64,000 nt of DNA. Origin: Acinetobacter sp. BY419 (lineage in GTDB: Bacteria; Pseudomonadota; Gammaproteobacteria; Pseudomonadales; Moraxellaceae). Position numbers and translations under genes: made by a program. This document shows, in pieces, positions 17,810 through 26,520 of this stretch. Under the pieces are notes generated by a model. That model did no database searches. It worked only from the letters and a program-made list of their open reading frames with translations, and had not been told where the DNA came from. The stretch lies in contig NZ_JAGFXZ010000009.1 in NCBI RefSeq assembly GCF_019038395.1, positions 25,715-89,714 on the forward strand, given 5' to 3'. Position 1 is the first letter of the stretch. Each line of letters begins with the position of its first letter.

Positions 17810-18119
17810 AACGGGATCTGTTTTTTGACCTTTGGTTTGAATATAAAACACAGCAGCGTTCTATGAAATTTCAATTAACTGGATATAGGCTTGCATAAAT
17901 TAGAACAGTGATAGGCTCTTGTAACTAAAATGAACTTCAATCCTGAATATTTAAGATTCCCCCCTCATCTATTCATATCTAAATAGTTGAGCTCAGTCCT
18001 CAATAAATCATGCTTTTTCTAAAAGCATGTGCTTACTTTGGATGTTCCACTTTGGCGCATAAATTGCTTGTGATGTTTATTAAATTTTATTGTTTGATAT
18101 AAGACATCAGGGATTAAAC
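17810..18119. promoter_or_regulatory. Divergent Rieske/allantoinase promoter region with 9-bp dyad
   Basis: The 310-bp gap drives two divergent purine genes. It contains a perfect inverted repeat, CATGCTTTT-TCT-AAAAGCATG (18009-18029), about 90 bp before the allantoinase start. The 3-nt loop and lack of a T run argue for an operator rather than a terminator. No riboswitch-like fold was recognised. Confidence 0.45.
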
Positions 18120-19082
18120 GTGACAACTACATATCTACGCGGACAAGAACTCATAGATCAAATTAGAAAGCAGCCATATTCACGAGACCTGATTGGCTAT
18201 CATGGGAATGTTCCAAAAGTAGAATGGCCAAACCAAGCTAGGATTGCAGTTCAGTTCGTTCTCAATTACGAAGAAGGTGGTGAAAACCACATTGAGCATG
18301 GCGATACCGGTTCAGAACAGTTTTTATCTGAAATTATTGGTGCTGCAAGTTTTCCAGACAAACATATGTCGATGGACTCCATGTACGAATATGGCTCACG
18401 TGCAGGTTTCTGGCGGATTCATCAGGAGTTTCAAAAACGTGGTCTGCCGATGACTATTTTTGGAGTTGGCATGGCATTAATCCGCAATTCCTATGTTGTC
18501 GCAGCAATCAAAGATGCCAAGTATGACGTGGTCTCGCATGGTCAGCGTTGGCTGCATTATCAAAATATGGATATTGAGACTGAACGCCAACATATGGATC
18601 AAGCTATCAGTGTATTACAGTCACTTTTCGGCAAAGCACCTCTAGGTTGGTATACCGGTCGCGATAGTCCAAACACCCGTCAATTACTGGCTGAATTTCC
18701 CCAGATTCAGTATGACTGTGATTACTATGGAGATGACTTACCATTTTGGAGCACATTAACCAGTCAGACAGGTGAAACACGCCCTCATTTGATCATTCCA
18801 TATACTTTAGATAACAATGATATGAAATTTAGCTCACCGGGCGGTTTTAACAGTGGAGAGCAGTTCTATCAATACCTCAAAGATGCTTTTGATGTGCTCT
18901 ATGTAGAAGGAGAAACTGCTCCCAAAATGCTGTCAGTTGGGATGCACTGCCGTATTTTAGGACGTCCGGGACGCTTTAAAGCACTACAAAAGTTCCTGGA
19001 CTATATTCTAAATCATGACAAAGTCTGGATCTGTCGCCGGGGTGATATTGCTGAACACTGGTATAAACACCATGCACCATAA
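18120..19082 (+). CDS. puuE: Allantoinase, polysaccharide-deacetylase type (PuuE)
   Basis: This 320-residue protein of the PuuE branch of the NodB/polysaccharide deacetylase fold has the family landmarks RDLIGYHGN near the N-terminus, NYEEGGENH, SMYEYGSRAGFWR, VSHGQRW, GWYTGRDSPNTRQL and a late SVGMHCRILGRPGR. It opens allantoin to allantoate and is unrelated to the amidohydrolase-type allantoinase AllB. The GTG at 18120 has GGGA upstream; a TTG at 18090 would add ten residues. It is transcribed alone, ended by a strong hairpin, and lies next to the OHCU decarboxylase that makes its substrate. Confidence 0.92.
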   Translation: MTTTYLRGQELIDQIRKQPYSRDLIGYHGNVPKVEWPNQARIAVQFVLNYEEGGENHIEHGDTGSEQFLSEIIGAASFPDKHMSMDSMYEYGSRAGFWRIHQEFQKRGLPMTIFGVGMALIRNSYVVAAIKDAKYDVVSHGQRWLHYQNMDIETERQHMDQAISVLQSLFGKAPLGWYTGRDSPNTRQLLAEFPQIQYDCDYYGDDLPFWSTLTSQTGETRPHLIIPYTLDNNDMKFSSPGGFNSGEQFYQYLKDAFDVLYVEGETAPKMLSVGMHCRILGRPGRFKALQKFLDYILNHDKVWICRRGDIAEHWYKHHAP

Positions 19083-19098
19083 TCAAAATAATCTATTT

Positions 19099-19126
19099 AA
19101 AAAGAGAATCTTGGATTCTCTTTTTT
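19099..19126. terminator. Terminator after puuE
   Basis: A perfect 12-bp stem AAAAAGAGAATC / GATTCTCTTTTT with a 3-nt loop runs into T residues. It separates puuE from the uraD-hiuH-permease operon. Confidence 0.92.
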
Positions 19127-19226
19127 GATTTATGCAGTTTATAAAAATAATAAAGAAATCATATTTGGCATTGTTATTGCAAAACCCATATTGAATAAAC
19201 ATTAAATATAATCAGGCGATTTAATA

Positions 19227-19730
19227 GTGCGACTCATTGAATTTAATCAAGCATCACTACAAGATGCCATGACCTTTTTAAAGCACTGTGTGCAAATCCC
19301 GAGCTGGTCGACCCAAATTGCAGCACAACGTCCTTATGTGTCGGTTGAAGACGTCTTGAATACAGCCCAACAACAGGCAGTGACCTGGACCTGGGAGGAA
19401 ATTAAAACAGCTTTGGAGAATCATCCGCGTATTGGTGAGAAAAAGGCCCAGGCTGAATTGAGTGAAATAGAAAAAACATTTTCGAATCGTGAACAATCCT
19501 CCATTACAGCAGATGAAGAAACCCAGCTGGCTTTGCTGAAAGGCAATATTACCTATGAAAAAAAGTATGGATTTATCTTTCTGATTAAAGCCTCAGGACT
19601 GAGCAGTGAAGATGTCCTTCAAGCGTTGAAATATCGTTTGTTAAACGAGCCAGAGATTGAAAAACGTATTGTCCACAATCAACTGGCGGAAATTGCCTTG
19701 TTAAGACTGTCTGAGGAGCTTCAGGCATGA
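19227..19730 (+). CDS. uraD: OHCU decarboxylase (UraD/HpxQ)
   Basis: This 167-residue all-helical protein carries the conserved active-site segment NHPRIGEKKA (His66) and the C-terminal KYGFIFLIKASGLS motif of 2-oxo-4-hydroxy-4-carboxy-5-ureidoimidazoline decarboxylases. It decarboxylates OHCU to S-(+)-allantoin. It begins with GTG and its TGA overlaps the ATG of the HIU hydrolase gene (ATGA), showing translational coupling of two consecutive steps. It is the first gene of a three-gene operon with the NCS2 permease. Confidence 0.93.
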   Translation: MRLIEFNQASLQDAMTFLKHCVQIPSWSTQIAAQRPYVSVEDVLNTAQQQAVTWTWEEIKTALENHPRIGEKKAQAELSEIEKTFSNREQSSITADEETQLALLKGNITYEKKYGFIFLIKASGLSSEDVLQALKYRLLNEPEIEKRIVHNQLAEIALLRLSEELQA

Positions 19731-20047
19731 TCAGTACTCATATTTTAGATACACATCTAGGCAAACCTGCGGCACAGGTGAAAATTAAACTTTTTTCAGA
19801 AGACGGAAGCTTGCTCGGTGAAGCTTTGACCAACACAGATGGCCGAGTGGCAGATTTCGGTTTAACTGAATTTAAAGCTGGAAATTACAGCCTTGAATTT
19901 GCCACTTCTACCTATTTTGAAAGCCTGGGATTAGACACATTCTTTCCTAAAGCTGTCATTCACTTTTATATAAAAGATGCATCACAGCATTTTCATATTC
20001 CTTTGCTGATCAGCCCATTCGCGTACTCCACATATCGCGGCAGCTGA
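19727..20047 (+). CDS. 5-hydroxyisourate hydrolase (transthyretin-like)
   Basis: This 106-residue transthyretin-related protein opens ISTHILDTHLGKPA, has the conserved Arg in TNTDGRVADF, a His in FHIPLLISPF and ends in the diagnostic YRGS tetrapeptide. It hydrolyses 5-hydroxyisourate, the product of HpxO, to OHCU, which the upstream overlapping gene decarboxylates. There is no signal peptide, so it acts in the cytoplasm. Common names are HiuH, PucM and HpxT. It is 33 bp before the permease gene. Confidence 0.96.
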   Translation: MISTHILDTHLGKPAAQVKIKLFSEDGSLLGEALTNTDGRVADFGLTEFKAGNYSLEFATSTYFESLGLDTFFPKAVIHFYIKDASQHFHIPLLISPFAYSTYRGS

Positions 20048-20080
20048 TTTTATTTTTTGACTTTGAGGGAGAGAAAAAGA

Positions 20081-21439
20081 ATGACAGAACAAAGCAAAAC
20101 AATTTCACCGGAACATGAATATTTAGGCGCAGGAAAAAGTGCTGCCTATGGTTTACAGCACGTATTGACCATGTACGGCGGTATTATTGCACCGCCTTTG
20201 ATCGTGGGAACAGCAGCAGGTCTGGACGCCTATCAAATTGGGTTATTGATTGCGGCAGCGCTATTTGTAGGAGGGTTAGCCACGATATTACAAACCATTG
20301 GCGTGAAGTATATCGGGGCCAAATTACCTTTAGTACAAGGAGTTTCTTTTGCCGGTGTTGCGACCATGGTGGCGATTGTCACCACAGGTGGCGGTTTGCA
20401 AGCAGTCTATGGCGCCGTTATTGTTGCATCCTTGATAGGTTTCTTTATAGCACCTTATTTTTCCAAAATTATTCGCTTCTTTCCGCCTGTCGTAACCGGC
20501 TGTGTAATTACCGTGATTGGTTTATCCTTGTTGCCTGTGGCCGTACGCTGGATGATGGGCGGCAATAAAAATGCACCTGAATGGGGAAGCGTTGAAAATA
20601 TCAGTCTGGCATTGATGACCTTAGGCTTGGTGATTTGCTTGAATTTAAGCCGACATGCAGCTGTCCGGCGCTTGTCTATTTTACTGGCAATTGTATTCGG
20701 TTCGGTATTGGCCTATTTATTTGGTTTCGGTGATTTCTCTAAAGTTGCGAGTGGGACATGGATACAAGTTCCAAGCTTCTTTGCTTTTGGGCTACCGACT
20801 TTTGAATTGACTGCGATCATTTCCATGCTGATTGTTACTCTGGTCATTATGACTGAAACCACAGCAGATATTATTGCGGTGGGTGAAATAGTAGGAACCA
20901 AAGTAGATTCGACTCGTATTTCTGATGGCTTGCGTGCCGATATGTTTTCGAGTGCAGTGGCTCCAGTATTTGGTTCCTTTATGCAGAGTGCTTTTGCACA
21001 AAATGTTGGTTTGGTCGCCATCACAGGAGTAAAAAGCCGTTTTGTTGTCGCTGCCGGCGGTATGATTTTAGTGGTTTTGGGGTTGCTGCCGATTATGGGT
21101 CGTTTGATTGCTGCGATTCCTGTACCTGTGCTGGGCGGTGCGGGCTTGGTTCTTTTTGGGACAGTGGCGGCGAGTGGAATCCGTACCTTGGCTAAAATTG
21201 ATTATAACGAGCAAAAAAATCTCATTATTGTCGCGACTGCTATTGCTGCAGGTATGATTCCTATTATCGATCATTCATTTTATGCAAACTTTCCAAAATG
21301 GGTGCAAACCTTATTTCATTCAGGGATTAGCTCTACCTGCTTAATGGCTATTTTATTAAACCTCCTGTTCAATCATCTAAATCTTTTTAAAAACAAAAGT
21401 AATTTGGCAACAGAAATTATTGTAAAGAGCCCTCATTAG
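20081..21439 (+). CDS. NCS2 nucleobase/urate:H+ symporter
   Basis: This 452-residue inner-membrane protein has about 14 hydrophobic segments and NCS2 hallmarks: YGLQHVLTMYGG in the first segment, PLVQGVSF, the TETTADIIAVGE substrate-site segment and QSAFAQNVGLVAITGVKSR. It most resembles the uric acid/xanthine branch (UacT, PucJ/PucK). Context between HIU hydrolase and a Tsx-like channel fits uptake of xanthine or urate. The ATG at 20081 follows GAGGGAGAG; an earlier TTG is not used. It ends the operon and is followed by a terminator. Confidence 0.9.
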   Translation: MTEQSKTISPEHEYLGAGKSAAYGLQHVLTMYGGIIAPPLIVGTAAGLDAYQIGLLIAAALFVGGLATILQTIGVKYIGAKLPLVQGVSFAGVATMVAIVTTGGGLQAVYGAVIVASLIGFFIAPYFSKIIRFFPPVVTGCVITVIGLSLLPVAVRWMMGGNKNAPEWGSVENISLALMTLGLVICLNLSRHAAVRRLSILLAIVFGSVLAYLFGFGDFSKVASGTWIQVPSFFAFGLPTFELTAIISMLIVTLVIMTETTADIIAVGEIVGTKVDSTRISDGLRADMFSSAVAPVFGSFMQSAFAQNVGLVAITGVKSRFVVAAGGMILVVLGLLPIMGRLIAAIPVPVLGGAGLVLFGTVAASGIRTLAKIDYNEQKNLIIVATAIAAGMIPIIDHSFYANFPKWVQTLFHSGISSTCLMAILLNLLFNHLNLFKNKSNLATEIIVKSPH

Positions 21440-21456
21440 AATTTTTAAGCTAAGAT

Positions 21457-21487
21457 TAAAACAGCCCGATAAAATGGGCTTTTTTTA
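21457..21487. terminator. Terminator after the NCS2 gene
   Basis: AGCCC and GGGCT pair around an 8-nt loop and are followed by T6. It closes the uraD-hiuH-permease operon. Confidence 0.8.
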
Positions 21488-21565
21488 TCAAAAATTAAAA
21501 AAGTTGGCTTTGATTTTGCTTTACCTCTTGAGTGATCTTTCTATTACTATTGGGGTACCTTTTTT

Positions 21566-22291
21566 ATGAAATTCACTCAAGTTGCTGTTGCCACTTTAAT
21601 CGTATTAGGTGCTATATCAGCACAGGCAAAACCGATCTGGCAAGACTTCAGCATTTCAGGCCTGTATGGGAAAAATTATGAATTGATTGCACGTGAAGAC
21701 AAGCAATCCACGATAACTGCTGAATATACTGCGAAGCTTAAATATGGTGATTTCTTTGCCTTTGCTGACCGTACCAACAATGATGTAGATGGCAATCAGA
21801 CATATTTTGAGGTTTCACCTCGTCTAAGTTTAGGCGCAGTTACCGGTCAAAAACTCGAGCTTGGACCGATTAAAGATGTTTTGCTGGCCAGCACGTGGGA
21901 AGGAGGCTCCGGTTTTAACAACTACCTTTATGGTGTTGGTGTCGACCTTGCGATTCCATATTTTCAATATGCTCAGTTAAACTTCTATAAAGCTGACAAC
22001 TACAAAAATAATCCAGATGATTATCAAATGACTTTCGTATTTGGTATTCCTTTAAAAGCCGGTTCAGAAGATTTTCTTGTTGATGGTTTTCTTGACTGGT
22101 CTACAGACGAAGGCGACAATCACGCCAGTGAATTGAACTGGACTACACAGTGGAAATGGAATGCGGGTAAACACATATCTCCAGATACTCGCTTATACCT
22201 CGGTATCGAATATTCCGTATGGCACAATAAATATGCGATTAATGGCATGGATGAAAACAACGTCAGTGCTTTAGTGAAATATCATTTTTAA
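21566..22291 (+). CDS. Tsx/OmpK-like nucleoside-specific outer-membrane channel
   Basis: This 241-residue protein has a clear signal peptide (Lys at position 2, hydrophobic core, AQA cleavage at about residue 22). The rest alternates like beta strands and ends in Phe, as outer-membrane barrels do. The order of features (WQDFSISGLYG, YFEVSPRLSLG, GVDLAIPYFQYAQLNFY, SVWHNKYAINGMDE) fits the Tsx/OmpK family, which passes nucleosides. In this island it probably lets purines through the outer membrane. It is monocistronic, between two terminators. Confidence 0.85.
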   Translation: MKFTQVAVATLIVLGAISAQAKPIWQDFSISGLYGKNYELIAREDKQSTITAEYTAKLKYGDFFAFADRTNNDVDGNQTYFEVSPRLSLGAVTGQKLELGPIKDVLLASTWEGGSGFNNYLYGVGVDLAIPYFQYAQLNFYKADNYKNNPDDYQMTFVFGIPLKAGSEDFLVDGFLDWSTDEGDNHASELNWTTQWKWNAGKHISPDTRLYLGIEYSVWHNKYAINGMDENNVSALVKYHF

Positions 22292-22313
22292 GTAAATCAG
22301 TTCCCAAAAAATT

Positions 22314-22342
22314 AAAAGCCCTTAAAAATAAGGGCTTTTTTA
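22314..22342. terminator. Terminator between Tsx-like and allA genes
   Basis: An AAAAGCCCTT / AAGGGCTTTT stem with a 6-nt loop is followed by T residues. Plus and minus genes converge here, so it may work both ways. Confidence 0.88.
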
Positions 22343-22346
22343 ATCA

Positions 22347-22853
22347 TTAAAAGACTATAAGCATTTTTTGAGGAAACGTATAAACATCGCAGTTCGGTCC
22401 GGTTCCAATTCGATCTACCACCACAAAATCACTCGATGCTTCAAGCGTGAGTAAGGGGTGATGCCATGTACCGGCACGATAATTTATGCCTTGCGAACCG
22501 TCACTCATGAATACCTGAATCTGACCAAGATCGGGTTGCTGGTGATTAAGAGTAGGGGCAACAATAATCAAAAATTGCTGACCCTGCATAGGAATAAAAG
22601 TTTGTGAACCGAGAGGATGCCTTTCCAGCATTGAAATTTCAAAAGGGATTGCCGTGGCCTGAATATTCCTGAATATACTGAGTCCAGCTTTTGCATCAGT
22701 TTCTACCTCTGCCAAGGCATGATAACGCTCAGTCTGCTGCTCATTGATATGAAAAAAATGATTACCCTGACAGGCAATGACTTCACCATAAGGCAGAAAA
22801 GCTTCAGCCGTTAAAGGCTGGATTTTTACAGTTGGCATGTTCAAAGTCTCCAT
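22347..22853 (-). CDS. allA: Ureidoglycolate lyase
   Basis: This 168-residue cupin-like enzyme has the family features PYGEVI, FFHIN, ERHPLGSQTFIPM, GINYRAGTWHHPLL and DRIGTGPNCDV. It splits ureidoglycolate to glyoxylate and urea, the last purine-ring step. Possible starts are 22877, 22853 and 22838; 22853 is chosen because AAGGA lies upstream and the length fits. With 22853 the gene begins 6 bases after the allantoicase stop; with 22877 it would overlap. Coupled translation with allantoicase is likely either way. Confidence 0.9.
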   Translation of the reverse strand: METLNMPTVKIQPLTAEAFLPYGEVIACQGNHFFHINEQQTERYHALAEVETDAKAGLSIFRNIQATAIPFEISMLERHPLGSQTFIPMQGQQFLIIVAPTLNHQQPDLGQIQVFMSDGSQGINYRAGTWHHPLLTLEASSDFVVVDRIGTGPNCDVYTFPQKMLIVF

Positions 22854-22858
22854 CAGCT

Positions 22859-23863
22859 TTAAATCCTTTTCCCCCATAAGCGAATCCGGCTGATCCCGCC
22901 ATCCGGGATCATATTCACACGGATATGCGAAATTTTTTCGTGCTGTAAGATTTCATCGATGTAATGATGGATGTGATCCATTTGCATGGGCTGTGCCTCT
23001 AATAAAAAGGGCCAGAACATACTTTGTGGAATGAGTTGTGGATCAGTCGCATCTTCAATATAAATGGCTTGAAGAGAAACTTCAGCTGGATAGTTTCCTT
23101 TAAAATGTGCGGTATCAATATCAATTTTTTCAATTCGGGCACTTGTGCCTAGAGCTAAAATGCACCAGTCAAAACCAGGAGCACGGCGACGTTTTGTTTC
23201 CCAGCCATCGCCCATGTTGATACCGCGACCCGGATTAATCAAATTACGTGGGTGACCAAAATGTGCATCGCTATAGGCAATCACACGGCCGCCATTTTCC
23301 AGTGCCAATACATCCAGAATTTGATCATGATCGTGAAGATCAATTTTTACACTGCCATATACTTTAAAGCGTGCAACACCGCCATCTGGATAAATATTCA
23401 AGCGGATATGGGTAAATGTGTGGCTTGTTGAGATCTGGAAAATATGGTGCTGGCTAGGTCGGAGGACGTTATTTTCTAAAATACTGATCCATTCTGCTAC
23501 TTCGATATTTCCATCTGGTGCATAGCAAGCTTCAACAGAAGCAGAGGCCGGATAATTACCGCTAAAAAAAGTCGTATCAATATCCAGTGCCTGAATTTGA
23601 CCCGCAACCGCCAGTTTGATAATGGCCCAGTCATAGCCTGAAAAGCGCTTACGGCGTGTTTCCCAACCATCCATCCATTTGCCATGCTCATCAAACTTGT
23701 CTTCAACAAAAACCGGTGCATCAAATTGCAACATCCGTTTTGCTTCAGCAAAAAACTCATCCGAACATTCAAGAATTTCTGCACCAATTCGAGCATCTGC
23801 CAGATTGGTTAACTGCTGCAGTGAAGCAGGCAAATCAAAAATTGGAGCTAATAAGGTCGCCAT
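22859..23863 (-). CDS. alc: Allantoicase
   Basis: This 334-residue protein is made of two tandem jelly-roll repeats. Each starts with a near-identical segment, GKWMDGWETRRKR near residue 62 and GDGWETKRRRAPG near residue 216. Each also carries a SHIRVN/THIRLN-type strand, IDIDT(A/F) and NYPA(E/S). This duplicated architecture is unique to allantoicase, which hydrolyses allantoate to ureidoglycolate and urea. It is the first gene of a two-gene operon with allA, so this strain uses the urea-releasing route and not the AllC amidohydrolase route. A GGAAA site precedes the ATG. Confidence 0.95.
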   Translation of the reverse strand: MATLLAPIFDLPASLQQLTNLADARIGAEILECSDEFFAEAKRMLQFDAPVFVEDKFDEHGKWMDGWETRRKRFSGYDWAIIKLAVAGQIQALDIDTTFFSGNYPASASVEACYAPDGNIEVAEWISILENNVLRPSQHHIFQISTSHTFTHIRLNIYPDGGVARFKVYGSVKIDLHDHDQILDVLALENGGRVIAYSDAHFGHPRNLINPGRGINMGDGWETKRRRAPGFDWCILALGTSARIEKIDIDTAHFKGNYPAEVSLQAIYIEDATDPQLIPQSMFWPFLLEAQPMQMDHIHHYIDEILQHEKISHIRVNMIPDGGISRIRLWGKRI

Positions 23864-24072
23864 CTTAAATTTCCGTAATAGTTATAAGTCACATGAATGC
23901 GTATTTTCTAAAAAAGCGAATTTGATTCTGCATTTATAAAAAACAGGGCATTAGATGGATTTAAAAGCACAGCTTGTGCCAACTTTCGCCATTTTTTTAG
24001 TGCATTTTTTTAACAATGGCACGTTTTTAGCTATTTATCTGGTAATTCATATTAAATAACCGGGAGTAATAG

Positions 24073-25230
24073 ATGGAGATTGCAATTATTGGGGCAGGAA
24101 TGGGTGGTTTAACCGCAGGAATTGCACTAAAAAAGTTCGGTCATCAAGTCACCATCTATGAACAAGCAGAACAAATTTTACCTGTAGGTGCTGCAATTTC
24201 CTTGTGGTCGAATGGGGTGAAATGTCTGAATTATCTAGGTTTGACTGAGCAGGTGGCAAAGCTGGGTGGCCAAATGGATAATTTAGCCTATATCGATGGC
24301 TTAAGTGGCGAGATCATGACCCAATTTAGCTTAGCGCCTTTAATTGAAGAAGTCGGTCAACGTCCATATCCAGTATCACGTGCTGAATTACAAAATATGC
24401 TAATGGATGCATTTGGCCGGCAGGAGATTCAGCTTGGTAAAAAAATGGTGTCGATTGCGGATAATGGCCAATATGTCGAAATTGGTTTCCAGGATGGCAG
24501 CAATGCCCGTGCAGAGCTATTGATTGGCGCGGATGGCACTCATTCGATGACACGTCAATATGTGCTGGGTGAGCAAGTTGAACGCCGCTATGCAGGCTAT
24601 GTGAACTGGAATGGCCTGATTGAAATATCTAAGGATTTAGCACCGGCAAAACAGTGGACAACGTTTGTGGGTGAGGGCAAGCGCGCATCGCTTATGCCTG
24701 TGGCAGACCAGCGCTTTTATTTCTTCTTTGATGTGCCATTGCCTGTGGGTTTAGAAAATAACCGGACAGAATATAAGACCTTATTAAAACAGTATTTTTC
24801 CGGTTGGTGCCCACCGGTTCAACACCTGATTGACAGCATTGATGAACAAAAAACCAATCGGGTCGAAATTCACGATATTGAACCCTTTACCCAGTTCTAT
24901 AAGGGACGTGTCGTGATTTTAGGGGATGCCGCACATAGCACCACCCCTGATATTGGACAAGGGGGCTGCCAGGCGATGGAAGATTCGATTTATTTATCTC
25001 GTGCCTTGCAAATTAACACCTTAGGTTTGGAGGATGCTTTAAAGCGCTATCAAAACAAGCGGAATGAACGTGCCAATGAACTGGTCCTGCGTGCACGTAA
25101 ACGTTGTGATGTAACACATATGAAAGATGAGCAGATTACCCAGGCCTGGTATGACGACCTGCGTAAAGAGCAAGGTCCCCATATTATGAAAGGGATTATC
25201 AGTAATATTGTGGGTAATCCACTGGATTAA
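24073..25230 (+). CDS. hpxO: FAD-dependent urate hydroxylase
   Basis: This 385-residue class A flavin monooxygenase has [10 protein letters not shown] (FAD), the DG motif in [10 protein letters not shown] and [15 protein letters not shown]. The residues known to act in Klebsiella HpxO are present at the same numbers: Arg204, Tyr216 and Asp293. The enzyme hydroxylates urate to 5-hydroxyisourate with NADH and O2, replacing cofactor-free uricase. The length equals the family norm. It is divergent from allantoicase, with a 209-bp promoter gap, and is followed by a terminator. A GGGAG ribosome-binding site precedes the ATG. Confidence 0.95.
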   Translation: MEIAIIGAGMGGLTAGIALKKFGHQVTIYEQAEQILPVGAAISLWSNGVKCLNYLGLTEQVAKLGGQMDNLAYIDGLSGEIMTQFSLAPLIEEVGQRPYPVSRAELQNMLMDAFGRQEIQLGKKMVSIADNGQYVEIGFQDGSNARAELLIGADGTHSMTRQYVLGEQVERRYAGYVNWNGLIEISKDLAPAKQWTTFVGEGKRASLMPVADQRFYFFFDVPLPVGLENNRTEYKTLLKQYFSGWCPPVQHLIDSIDEQKTNRVEIHDIEPFTQFYKGRVVILGDAAHSTTPDIGQGGCQAMEDSIYLSRALQINTLGLEDALKRYQNKRNERANELVLRARKRCDVTHMKDEQITQAWYDDLRKEQGPHIMKGIISNIVGNPLD

Positions 25231-25258
25231 ACCCAGTAAATCTCATCCATCCATATTG

Positions 25259-25292
25259 AAAAACCGCGATTTTGGTCATTGCGGTTTTTTTA
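25259..25292. terminator. Terminator between hpxO and the LysR gene
   Basis: AAAAACCGC pairs with GCGGTTTTT around a 13-nt loop, flanked by a T run. hpxO and the minus-strand LysR gene converge here. Confidence 0.85.
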
Positions 25293-25318
25293 TAGGATAC
25301 CGTTGCATTCTTAAAAGA

Positions 25319-26242
25319 TTACAGTTGCTGCATTTTGGTTTTCAAGGCTTCCATCTGCTCAGTAATATGTTTAATCATCAACTGCGAAACGCGTGAAATT
25401 TGGCGTTTTGGCGCCACACACAGGGCAATGGTCAGCGGATGCAGACCTCTTTCTAAAATTGGTTTAAAGACCAGTTCATTTCGTTCAACATCAGGTAAAA
25501 CATCCAGATAGCTAAAGATTCCAATGCCTAAATTCTCTTTAATTAAAGCATTCATCAGGCGTATATCATTCGATTCAGTTTTACGTGCAGGGATGAATTT
25601 ATGATGCTTATACATGGCTTGCACATAATCATGGATAATTAAGGGTTCTGAAGGAATAAAATGATTGTCATTTAAGGTATCTGAAAAATAAATCTTTTCT
25701 ACTTGAGCGAGTGGATGTAATGTTCCCATCACAAAACCCAAAGGTAATTCTAGGAAATGAACCACCTCAAGATGTTGATGTGATTTTGGATTGAGAATTA
25801 AACCGAAATCCAGTTCTGCGTCGATAATTTTCTTGGCGACCACTTCACTGTCAGCGACCCGAATATTAAAATTAATCCAGGGATAGTTTTCATACATATA
25901 TTGCATAGACTGCATGACAAACCCATCATTTAAGGCCGAGATTAAACCAAATTCGATGCTTCCACGCGTAAGCCCCTGAATCTCGTCAAAACGGATTCGT
26001 GTTTGCTGGAATTCTTTTTGCCATTTCAACACATCGGCATAGAGCAATTCACCGGCAAGGGTAAGTTTTAAACCACTAGGCAAACGCTCAAACAAGACAA
26101 TTCCCAATTCCTCTTCAGCCAGCGCAATTTGCCGGTGTACAGCAGACACGGAAATAAATAATTGATCTGCAGCTTTGCGTAAACTGCCGGTTTTTGCCAC
26201 AGCTATAAAATATTCTGAAAATCGAGAAAAAGGCGTATTCAT
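25319..26242 (-). CDS. LysR-family regulator of the purine island
   Basis: This 307-residue protein has a LysR helix-turn-helix (GSLRKAADQLFISVSAVHRQ, about residues 19-38), a linker helix and an effector domain. It lies between hpxO and the second Rieske gene and is divergent from the latter, which makes purine-pathway control likely. The ATG at 26242 gives the standard LysR N-terminus; an upstream GTG at 26266 is possible, and neither has a strong ribosome-binding site. The ligand is unknown. Confidence 0.82.
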   Translation of the reverse strand: MNTPFSRFSEYFIAVAKTGSLRKAADQLFISVSAVHRQIALAEEELGIVLFERLPSGLKLTLAGELLYADVLKWQKEFQQTRIRFDEIQGLTRGSIEFGLISALNDGFVMQSMQYMYENYPWINFNIRVADSEVVAKKIIDAELDFGLILNPKSHQHLEVVHFLELPLGFVMGTLHPLAQVEKIYFSDTLNDNHFIPSEPLIIHDYVQAMYKHHKFIPARKTESNDIRLMNALIKENLGIGIFSYLDVLPDVERNELVFKPILERGLHPLTIALCVAPKRQISRVSQLMIKHITEQMEALKTKMQQL

Positions 26243-26520
26243 CAATTTAGTCAAGCTTAGAACCACCTTTTATTCAAATTAACATTTTAGATAAAAGGTG
26301 TTATGCGAGTTTTATGCCAAATGAGGAGTTTTTATTGACGCATCCATCAGTTTTCCAATGGAGTGTTCTAATTTTTAGAATGATTTATACGAAACACTCT
26401 AATAGACAGAATGGTAAAAAATTAAGTAATTTCAATAATAAGAACAGCCCGGATTGCATATTTATGCACTTTTTGAGGTCTGTAAAAAGATAAGGCAACA
26501 AAACATAAAATAGGTTTTAT
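26243..26520. promoter_or_regulatory. LysR/Rieske divergent region with several dyads
   Basis: The gap holds a perfect 10-bp inverted repeat CACCTTTTAT / ATAAAAGGTG (26264-26273 and 26291-26300, 17-nt spacer) beside the LysR start. It also holds a 7-bp dyad GAGTGTT / AACACTC (26361-26367, 26393-26399) enclosing a third, TTCTAA-TTT-TTAGAA (26366-26380). Such nested dyads in a LysR divergent promoter are good operator candidates. Which protein binds is inference. Confidence 0.5.
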
